From contig PCSF01000033.1 in the NCBI GenBank assembly GCA_002771315.1, forward strand, positions 1 to 6,904: 6,904 nucleotides of DNA, written 5' to 3'. The notes beneath the pieces were generated by a model. That model did not search any database. It worked only from the letters and a program-made list of their open reading frames with translations, and was not told the DNA's origin. The stretch is from Desulfobacterales bacterium CG23_combo_of_CG06-09_8_20_14_all_52_9. GTDB taxonomy: Bacteria > Desulfobacterota > Desulfobacteria > Desulfobacterales > UBA2156. The position numbers were made by a program, and so were the translations under genes. Of the stretch, positions 1 through 5,458 are shown in pieces. Position 1 is the first letter of the stretch; every line of letters begins with the position of its first letter.

Positions 1-49
1 AATATTTTTGGAAGGTAGTGTATCAAAGAACAAGGTTGTTGTCTACTAA

Positions 50-2314
50 TTATTGTCGTTTGCTATATTCGCTTCGGCCTTTCTCAGTAAGAAGCCGGTA
101 GATCTGGCGATCCGCATGGTTTAATCGATTGGCCATCACCTCAAACAAATGCTTGGCGACATTGGGATGGTTCTCGATGATATCCGGGATCTTATCTCCG
201 GGATAGCGTTTCACGGTAGAACGCTTGTTTGAAATAATCGTAGCGGATCGAGGGTCGCCGGTAACGGCGCTCATCTCTCCAAAATATTCTCCGGGCTGCA
301 CGATCTGGGATATGATCTTGCCGCCCTTCACCACATACAGGGCACCCTTCACCAACATAAAAAAATCCTTGTCCGTGTTCCCCTCTCGAATGATCACTTC
401 TCGGTCTTGATATTCTTCAATGTTCGGGTTGACCAAATAATCCGGAAGCGATTCTTTGGTGATGGCGGTATTTCTGGCCACCTCTTCCACGGAGGTCACG
501 CCTTCGCGGATCTTATTGAGGCCGACGTCGCGGAGGGTGAGCATTCCCTCCCGAATGGAGATTTTACGGAGTTGATCCTCGGGGAGATTCGCATTGATGG
601 CCTTTTCCACATCGTCGGTCACCTCCATCAACTCATAAAGCCCCACACGGCCCTTATATCCCGCGCCGTTACATGCCGCGCACCCTTTCGGCCTGTAGAT
701 CTTCAGATCAGGGATTTCATCCTTGGAAAAGCCCAGAGCCTCAAGCTCTTCCGCATCTTTATTGTCGACTTCCACCTTGCATTTGGGACACAGCCTCCGG
801 ATCAGGCGCTGAGACAAGACCATCGTCACCGAGGAAGCCAACATGTAGGATGGAATGCCGATATCCACCAGACGGCTGATGGTGGAAGGCGCATCATTGG
901 TGTGCACCGTCGCAAAAACCAGGTGTCCGGTCATGGCCGCTTTAATGGCGATCTCTGCGGTCTCCAGGTCCCGAATTTCACCGATCATGATGACGTCCGG
1001 ATCCTGGCGCAAAAAGGATCTCAACGCCGCGGCGAAGGTCAACCCGATTTTTTCCCGGACAAGGACCTGATTGATCCCCCTGAAGTTGAATTCTACCGGG
1101 TCCTCCACCGTGAGGATCTTGGTGTCTTCGGTATTCAAGGCGTTGAGGATGGAATAAAGCGTGGTGGTTTTTCCGCTCCCGGTAGGACCGGTGACCAGAA
1201 GCAACCCATAGGGTCTGGAGATACACCTCTGAATGCTCTTGAATGTATCCAGCTCGAATCCCAGCCGGGTGAGATCCACGTTGAGCTGACTTCTGTCGAG
1301 GATCCGCATGACGATGCTTTCCCCGAAAAGCGTCGGAAGAATCGAGACGCGGATATCCACGTTCTTTTTCTTTCCGATATTCATCTTGATTCGGCCGTCC
1401 TGGGGCAGGCGTCGTTCTGCGATGTCGAGGCCAGAAAGAATTTTTACCCGGGAGGTGATGGCGCTCTTGATGGTGATCGGAAGATTCATGGATCTGAAAA
1501 GAGCGCCGTCCAACCGGTATCTTACCTGCAGGGAATGCTCAAAAGGTTCGATATGGATGTCGCTGATCCCATCCGTGATGGCCTTCACGAGGATGCCGTT
1601 GACCAGCTTGATGATGGGCGCATCATTGGCCAGGAAGGCTTCTTTTTCCTCCACATCCTCCCGAACGCTTTGCATCTCGATCTCCCCTTCCGCCTCAGAG
1701 ACCAGGGAGCCAAAATCCTCCACGACCTTGACAGCCTCCTCATCTTCATCATCTTTCGCAAGGTCGAAATATTGCTTATACTCCTCATCGCTGATTTTGT
1801 AGTGGGTCTTGAACGCCTCGAGAATCTCTTTTTCCGTACAGACGCCGATGGAAAGGTTCCTCTTGACGGCGGCCTGGAGGCTTTCCACCAGGGCGGTATC
1901 GGTGGGCTCTACCATGGCCACGCGGAGGGTCTCTTCTTTCAGAGATACGGGAAAGGCCATATGAGCCTTGGCCGTCTCGTAAGAAAGCAACTGCAAAACA
2001 TCTTTTTCGGGGTTCAATTGTTGTGACCGAATGGGAGGATAGTTATACGATCGGCTCAGAAGGTTGAGGATAGTGTCCTCTTCAATGTATCTCAAACGGA
2101 GCAAAATGTGACTCAACATGCCACCGTGTTTTTGCTGATAGTCCACGGCATGCTTTAGCTGATTATGGTTGATCTGTCCTTCTTTGGACAGTATTTCACC
2201 GATTTTTGTTTTGCCTGCCCCGGACTGATCCCGCACTGTGGCCCGAAGGCTTGTACTCTTGGCGGCATCGGTGCGAAGGGGGATGGGCTTTTTTAAGGGC
2301 CGATTCATTGCCAA
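50..2314 (-). CDS. GspE/PilB-family type IV pilus / type II secretion ATPase with C-terminal cyclic-nucleotide-binding domain
   Basis: Cytoplasmic hexameric motor ATPase of the GspE/PilB family, which powers pilus or pseudopilus assembly at the inner membrane; 754 residues. Residues about 34-172 resemble the MshEN domain. An acidic linker (about 176-228) follows. The motor domain has every core motif: Walker A GPTGSGKTTT (376-385), Asp box around TVEDPVEF (402-409), Walker B around DPDVIMIGEIRD (438-449), and His box TGHLVFATVHTN (462-473). It also has the GspE/PilB zinc tetracysteine C509/C512 with C545/C548. Residues about 632-735 form an extra cyclic-nucleotide-binding domain. Its phosphate-binding cassette (678-693) keeps FGE at 678-680 and PRSAT at 688-692, so Glu680 and Arg689 are 9 apart as in protein kinase A regulatory subunits. 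The TTG start at 2314 is chosen because GGAG lies 9 nt upstream; an ATG two codons later would be 15 nt away. Extension or secretion ATPase is more likely than retraction (PilT lacks these N-terminal and zinc regions). PilB, GspE and MshE cannot be separated here because no partner gene is visible. Confidence 0.95.
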   Translation of the reverse strand: MAMNRPLKKPIPLRTDAAKSTSLRATVRDQSGAGKTKIGEILSKEGQINHNQLKHAVDYQQKHGGMLSHILLRLRYIEEDTILNLLSRSYNYPPIRSQQLNPEKDVLQLLSYETAKAHMAFPVSLKEETLRVAMVEPTDTALVESLQAAVKRNLSIGVCTEKEILEAFKTHYKISDEEYKQYFDLAKDDEDEEAVKVVEDFGSLVSEAEGEIEMQSVREDVEEKEAFLANDAPIIKLVNGILVKAITDGISDIHIEPFEHSLQVRYRLDGALFRSMNLPITIKSAITSRVKILSGLDIAERRLPQDGRIKMNIGKKKNVDIRVSILPTLFGESIVMRILDRSQLNVDLTRLGFELDTFKSIQRCISRPYGLLLVTGPTGSGKTTTLYSILNALNTEDTKILTVEDPVEFNFRGINQVLVREKIGLTFAAALRSFLRQDPDVIMIGEIRDLETAEIAIKAAMTGHLVFATVHTNDAPSTISRLVDIGIPSYMLASSVTMVLSQRLIRRLCPKCKVEVDNKDAEELEALGFSKDEIPDLKIYRPKGCAACNGAGYKGRVGLYELMEVTDDVEKAINANLPEDQLRKISIREGMLTLRDVGLNKIREGVTSVEEVARNTAITKESLPDYLVNPNIEEYQDREVIIREGNTDKDFFMLVKGALYVVKGGKIISQIVQPGEYFGEMSAVTGDPRSATIISNKRSTVKRYPGDKIPDIIENHPNVAKHLFEVMANRLNHADRQIYRLLTEKGRSEYSKRQ

Positions 2315-2323
2315 ATTGTTTGA

Positions 2324-2327
2324 CTCC
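2324..2327 (-). promoter_or_regulatory. Ribosome binding site deciding the TTG start of the ATPase
   Basis: The minus strand reads AAAAGGAGT just before the ATPase. GGAG ends 9 nt before a TTG codon at 2314 and 15 nt before the first ATG at 2308. Normal spacing favours TTG. The site lies in the 23-bp gap after the stop of the small membrane-protein gene, so the ATPase can be translated from a shared transcript. Confidence 0.65.
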
Positions 2328-2337
2328 TTTTAAACAC

Positions 2338-2610
2338 TCATATAATATTTATTTTATCTTTGTTATTACCAGGGTTCAATTTCTGGATCTCTTTTTTTGA
2401 AAGGTGGTGATAAATTTTTTTGGACCCTCCCCCGATGAGAACGATGCCGATGAAGTAAAAACAAAAGCGAATGAATCCCGCGGCACCTGAAAACACCTCA
2501 ATTTTTTCGATTTGCGGCATCACCTGGGGGATCCTGAAAAAGACTCCGACTCCTGCAGCTATCAGCAAAATCCCCCACACTAACTGTAGCGCTGACCGGT
2601 TTTCAGGCAT
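2338..2610 (-). CDS. Small two-helix membrane protein of unknown function
   Basis: A 90-residue protein I cannot assign to a named family. It has two hydrophobic stretches, about residues 9-26 (from LQLVWGILL) and about 44-61 (to GIVLIGG). Between them is a short polar loop with RIPQ and IEKIE. The tail (64-87) is rich in lysine and asparagine. By the positive-inside rule both ends should face the cytoplasm, giving an inner-membrane hairpin; this is inferred from composition. An in-frame TAA lies four codons before the ATG at 2610, so the start cannot lie much further out, but no clear Shine-Dalgarno precedes it. The gene ends 23 bp before the ATPase on the same strand, and the ATPase ribosome binding site fills that gap. 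Co-transcription is likely, and a link to the ATPase machinery is possible but unproven. The organised membrane helices argue against a chance frame. Confidence 0.72.
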   Translation of the reverse strand: MPENRSALQLVWGILLIAAGVGVFFRIPQVMPQIEKIEVFSGAAGFIRFCFYFIGIVLIGGGSKKIYHHLSKKEIQKLNPGNNKDKINII

Positions 2611-2804
2611 ATCAGAGGCTTAAAAATAATACACTCGGTTCGAAGCGCAAGGCTCCCTTTCGATCGATGTCCACAGTTTTTTGTATTTATCACATTTCCA
2701 TGTGTATGCAACCATTTTTTATGCTGTAAATGACGCATCGGTTTCAACTTTGTCTTTAAAGCGGCTTCTTAACAACCGATAAATCGATCGGGTTAAAAGA
2801 TTCT
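2611..2804. other. Non-coding gap upstream of the small membrane protein and ATPase genes
   Basis: This 194-bp stretch is AT-rich with many A and T runs, and I find no convincing gene in it. It probably holds the promoter for the two genes to its left. On the minus strand, TTGAAA (2742-2747) is followed after 18 bp by CATAAA (2718-2723). A short dyad CACAT-TTCC-ATGTG lies at 2691-2704, downstream of that pair. A bulged hairpin just after the hydratase stop (2774-2794) has no T-run and is not a convincing terminator. All these assignments are weak. Confidence 0.5.
2718..2747 (-). promoter_or_regulatory. Possible sigma-70-type promoter for the membrane protein-ATPase pair
   Basis: TTGAAA (5 of 6 to TTGACA) and CATAAA (4 of 6 to TATAAT) on the minus strand are separated by 18 bp. 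The position, about 110 bp upstream of the small gene, would leave a long leader. In AT-rich DNA such a match can occur by chance, so this is only the best candidate in the gap. Confidence 0.22.
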
Positions 2805-3596
2805 TTATCCCTGATACCCCCCCTTGAACTGGGCTTTACGCTTTTCCAGAAAAGCCGAAGTCCCCTCCTTGGCGTCCGGGCTTGCCATGCAAAGGGCAAA
2901 TGCATTCACCTCGATCCGGCAACCGGTGGCAAGATCGATGTTCATTCCGCCATTGATCGCCTCTTTTGCCTCCCGCAAGGCAACACGTCCTTTAGAAGCG
3001 ATGATCGAAGCGGTTTTCATCACTTCATCCATCAGCTCGGATCGGGGGATAACCTTGTTGACAAGCCCCATCCCCATGGCCTCGGAGGCATTGACCATCG
3101 CACCGGTGAAGATCAATTCCTTGGCCCGGCCGATATTAATTCTTCTCGGAAGTCTTTGGGTTCCACCAAATCCGGGAATCAGCCCCAGATTGATCTCCGG
3201 CTGTCCGAACATGGCAGTATCGGAGGCATAAATAAAGTCGCAGGCCATAGCGATCTCCATACCTCCCCCCAGTGCGAATCCGTTCACCGCCGCAATCACC
3301 GGGATAGGTAGTTCCTGCAATCGATTGATGATGTCTTGGCCCCTCTGGGCAAAATTCTTGGTTTGAAGCGGGGTCAGCGTGGCCAGTTCGGAAATGTCGG
3401 CCCCGGCCACAAAAGCCTTCTCTCCGCTTCCGGTCAGCACCAGCACCCGGATTGCTTCATCTTCGGCAATCCGATCCAACGCATGGGAAAGCTCCTTTAA
3501 AAGTGCACTGTTCAGAGCATTGAGCACCTTGGGCCGATTGAATATGATCATTGCAATGGGGCCTTTTTTCTCGAAAAGGATATGGGTATAATCCAT
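2805..3596 (-). CDS. Enoyl-CoA hydratase / 3-hydroxybutyryl-CoA dehydratase (crotonase family)
   Basis: Cytoplasmic crotonase-fold enzyme of 263 residues, the usual length for short-chain enoyl-CoA hydratases, which add water reversibly to trans-2-enoyl-CoA in beta-oxidation or butyrate-type pathways. The fold-defining motifs are present: AGADI (64-68) and NGFALGGGMEIA (105-116) supply the two oxyanion-hole backbone positions, Ala66 and Gly111. Both hydratase acid/base residues are kept, Glu114 in GGMEIA and Glu134 in GQPEINLG, 20 apart as in rat mitochondrial crotonase (Glu144/Glu164). PGFGGTQRLPR (141-151) is also typical. This makes a true hydratase more likely than an isomerase or thioesterase relative; the exact chain length is open. 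The frame is open back to 3701, but the ATG at 3596 is chosen because GGAGG lies 7 nt before it and homology to the family begins immediately after. No other fatty-acid gene is nearby, so its pathway cannot be read from context. Confidence 0.93.
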   Translation of the reverse strand: MDYTHILFEKKGPIAMIIFNRPKVLNALNSALLKELSHALDRIAEDEAIRVLVLTGSGEKAFVAGADISELATLTPLQTKNFAQRGQDIINRLQELPIPVIAAVNGFALGGGMEIAMACDFIYASDTAMFGQPEINLGLIPGFGGTQRLPRRINIGRAKELIFTGAMVNASEAMGMGLVNKVIPRSELMDEVMKTASIIASKGRVALREAKEAINGGMNIDLATGCRIEVNAFALCMASPDAKEGTSAFLEKRKAQFKGGYQG

Positions 3597-3603
3597 GGCT
3601 TTT

Positions 3604-3608
3604 CCTCC
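3604..3608 (-). promoter_or_regulatory. Strong ribosome binding site fixing the hydratase start
   Basis: The minus strand reads GGAGG followed by AAAAGCC and then ATG at 3596. The 7-nt spacing is near ideal. It rules out the longer frame starting at 3701, whose extra 35 residues show no family resemblance. Confidence 0.85.
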
Positions 3609-3652
3609 ATTCATCCAATCTTTTCCGGCAATTCGATGGTTAGCTGTTGATG

Positions 3653-3680
3653 AAGATATCATAGATATAATCAATGACAA
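3653..3680 (-). promoter_or_regulatory. Possible sigma-70-type promoter for the hydratase gene
   Basis: TTGTCA (3675-3680, 5 of 6 to TTGACA) and TATCTT (3653-3658, 4 of 6 to TATAAT) are 16 bp apart on the minus strand. They sit in the 101-bp gap between the amidase stop and the hydratase start, and would give a leader of about 50 nt. The location is sensible and the surroundings are AT-rich, but the match alone is not decisive. Confidence 0.35.
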
Positions 3681-3697
3681 ATGCCGCTGATTTTTGG

Positions 3698-5395
3698 TCA
3701 TCCCGGATGAAAAAGAGAACCAAGGGTCGCCAGAGCGCTTGCGCTGTTCCCGATCCGTGCTACGGGATGGGCTTCCTTGATGTACCGATCGAGGCCTTCA
3801 ATAATCATATCGCACATGCGATCCTGATATACAGGGTCCATGAGCCGACTACACTCCCTCGCGTTGCTGATAAAAGAGGTTTCAATCAATATGGCGGGCA
3901 TTTGGGCTCCCAGCAACACATAAAACGGCGCCTGTTTCACCCCTTTATCCCGGATTATGGTGTAATTTTTTTCCATGCCCCTCACCAGGGACTGTTGGAC
4001 CAGACCCGCCAACCGGCTCGATTCATTGACCTTGGCATTTTGCATCAGATCAAAAAGGATCTTTTGTAAATCGCTGATGTTTTTCGTAGACGTGGCATTC
4101 TCCCGGGCGGCAACCATGATCGCCTCTTCATTGGTTGCCAGGTTCAAGAAGTATGTCTCTAAACCGAATGCCCGATGATCCCTTGACGCGTTGGTGTGAA
4201 TGGAGACGAATAAATCTGCGTTTCGTGTATTGGCGATGGCGGTTCGTTCTTCCAGTGTGAGGTAATGATCCCTGTCACGGGTGAGCACTGCCTCCAAGTT
4301 GAGCTTTTTTTGAACCTTTTCTGCGAGTCTTTTTGCAATGCTCAGCACGATGTCTTTTTCATGGACTCCTTTAATGTATCCCGGCGCTCCGAAATCCTTC
4401 CCACCGTGCCCTGGATCGATGATGATCCTCCTGACCCCCAGAGCCAGTTGCTTGGCCAGCGATCCCTTCGGGATTGACAAATCCCGCATCGGGCCTTCGG
4501 GAGTTTTCCCTTTCGCCTCTTTCGAGGACTCACCCCAGATATCGATGACAATCCGGAAAGGATTTTTCAATGAAAAGATCTTATAGCTTTCAAAGGACTT
4601 GATATCGAGCACGATTCTGACCGAATCGAGTTGATACTGACCGGCCCGGACCTCGCTTAACAGGTCGTCATTGATGGGAATTACCGTATTGATATCTTTT
4701 TCCAGCCGGGAATGCCTCAGATCCACATAGAGCCTGGGAAATTTTTTCTGGGATGGGTCCATCTTCAGCAATTTAAACGTATAATCCACCTCTCCGGCGG
4801 CATCGACTACGACACGGGTATAAGTGGGGTTGGACCAGTGCCGGATATCGCTGATAGTAACCAGATCCGGACCCTCCACCCCCTTACGGATTTGCTTTTC
4901 AGCACCCCTGACAGGATCGTAAGCCTTAGGCAATGTCAGCTGTTTTTGGCTGGAATTTCCAGCTGTTAGCGCCTCGACGGCCTGGATGGCTTTTTTGGAA
5001 TAAGCGCTGTCTGGAAAGCGCTTTATGATGCGTTGGTAGACATCCAACGCTTCCTGGCGGTCCGAAGACTTTCCGGAGCGTTTATAAAGCTTCTCGTAAA
5101 GGTGTGCCGCCTGAAACAATCCCGCTGCCGCCCAGGTCCCCGAGGGATCGTCCTGATAAACGGCACTAAATTTCTCGATACAGGATATCCAGTTGTGCCG
5201 AAACTGCTGCTTTTTGGAATTTTCCATCAAACGCTGCTGGCAGGTTTCGGCGACATGGAACTTTTCTTTTGCATCCATGGCCGTTGCTGAGCCTGGTATC
5301 GTCAACAAGACCAGGAAAAGTGCGATCAGCCTGAGGATTTGACGGGTGTTTTTGGCCTGAAACAAACGGAATCCTGGACAGCTCATATTTTTCAT
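3698..5395 (-). CDS. Periplasmic N-acetylmuramoyl-L-alanine amidase (AmiC-like) with TPR-like and AMIN domains
   Basis: Zinc enzyme that cuts the amide bond between N-acetylmuramic acid and L-alanine in peptidoglycan, acting in the periplasm in cell separation or wall remodelling; 565 residues. A Sec signal peptide spans about residues 1-39, with a hydrophobic core at 21-34 and an AxA site (ATA, 37-39). Residues about 45-145 look like helical TPR-type repeats. An AMIN domain, the septum/peptidoglycan-targeting module of AmiC, covers about 178-290. The Amidase_3 catalytic domain runs from about 322 to 541. It has zinc ligands His330 (in IIIDPGHGG), Glu346 (in GVHEKD) and His400 (in VSIHTNA), and catalytic Glu505 (in LIETSFISN). 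The stretch at about 420-460 matches in place the insert that carries the self-blocking helix in E. coli AmiB/AmiC, so control by a LytM-type activator is likely. The ATG at 5395 lacks a clear Shine-Dalgarno; a second ATG at 5386 is possible. It follows mutS by 35 bp, with a terminator-like hairpin between. Confidence 0.93.
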   Translation of the reverse strand: MKNMSCPGFRLFQAKNTRQILRLIALFLVLLTIPGSATAMDAKEKFHVAETCQQRLMENSKKQQFRHNWISCIEKFSAVYQDDPSGTWAAAGLFQAAHLYEKLYKRSGKSSDRQEALDVYQRIIKRFPDSAYSKKAIQAVEALTAGNSSQKQLTLPKAYDPVRGAEKQIRKGVEGPDLVTISDIRHWSNPTYTRVVVDAAGEVDYTFKLLKMDPSQKKFPRLYVDLRHSRLEKDINTVIPINDDLLSEVRAGQYQLDSVRIVLDIKSFESYKIFSLKNPFRIVIDIWGESSKEAKGKTPEGPMRDLSIPKGSLAKQLALGVRRIIIDPGHGGKDFGAPGYIKGVHEKDIVLSIAKRLAEKVQKKLNLEAVLTRDRDHYLTLEERTAIANTRNADLFVSIHTNASRDHRAFGLETYFLNLATNEEAIMVAARENATSTKNISDLQKILFDLMQNAKVNESSRLAGLVQQSLVRGMEKNYTIIRDKGVKQAPFYVLLGAQMPAILIETSFISNARECSRLMDPVYQDRMCDMIIEGLDRYIKEAHPVARIGNSASALATLGSLFHPG

Positions 5396-5409
5396 TAAAA
5401 AGATAGTAC

Positions 5410-5458
5410 AAAAACAGGGCCCGGCACACGTTATATCGTGTCTTGATCGTCGGGCCCT
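5410..5458 (-). terminator. Terminator-like hairpin overlapping the end of mutS
   Basis: On the minus strand AGGGCCCG (5451-5458) pairs perfectly with CGGGCCCT (5416-5423). Inside the loop ACACG (5437-5441) pairs with CGTGT (5426-5430). After the outer stem come G and then five T residues (5410-5414). This is the layout of an intrinsic terminator, although the 27-nt space between outer arms, itself containing a small stem, is longer than usual. The mutS stop codon (5431-5433) lies inside the loop. It could end mutS transcripts or act as an attenuator before the amidase gene, whose start is only about 15 nt beyond the T-run. Confidence 0.55.

Noticed and set aside
29..40. AACAAGGTTGTT inverted repeat downstream of the ATPase stop
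   Set aside because: The arms leave almost no loop, the stem is AT-rich and no T-run follows it, so it does not support a terminator call.
407..2026. Long plus-strand open frame (539 codons) opposite the ATPase gene
   Set aside because: It lies wholly antisense to a clear GspE/PilB gene with all catalytic motifs. Its translation is rich in His, Asp, Gly and Arg without domain structure, as expected for a mirror frame of a gene with biased third positions.
2774..2794. Possible terminator after the hydratase gene
   Set aside because: The arms AACCGAT and ATCGGGTT pair only with a bulged G, the loop is short and no T-run follows on the minus strand.
3597..3701. N-terminal extension of the hydratase to a start at 3701
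   Set aside because: The extra 35 residues do not resemble the crotonase family. The GGAGG at 3604-3608 sits correctly for the ATG at 3596, and the longer frame would overlap the amidase stop.
5166..5429. Alternative frame starting at 5429 between mutS and the amidase
   Set aside because: It overlaps the amidase signal peptide and TPR-like region in another frame. Its translation has no recognisable features, whereas the amidase frame gives a proper signal peptide with an AxA site.
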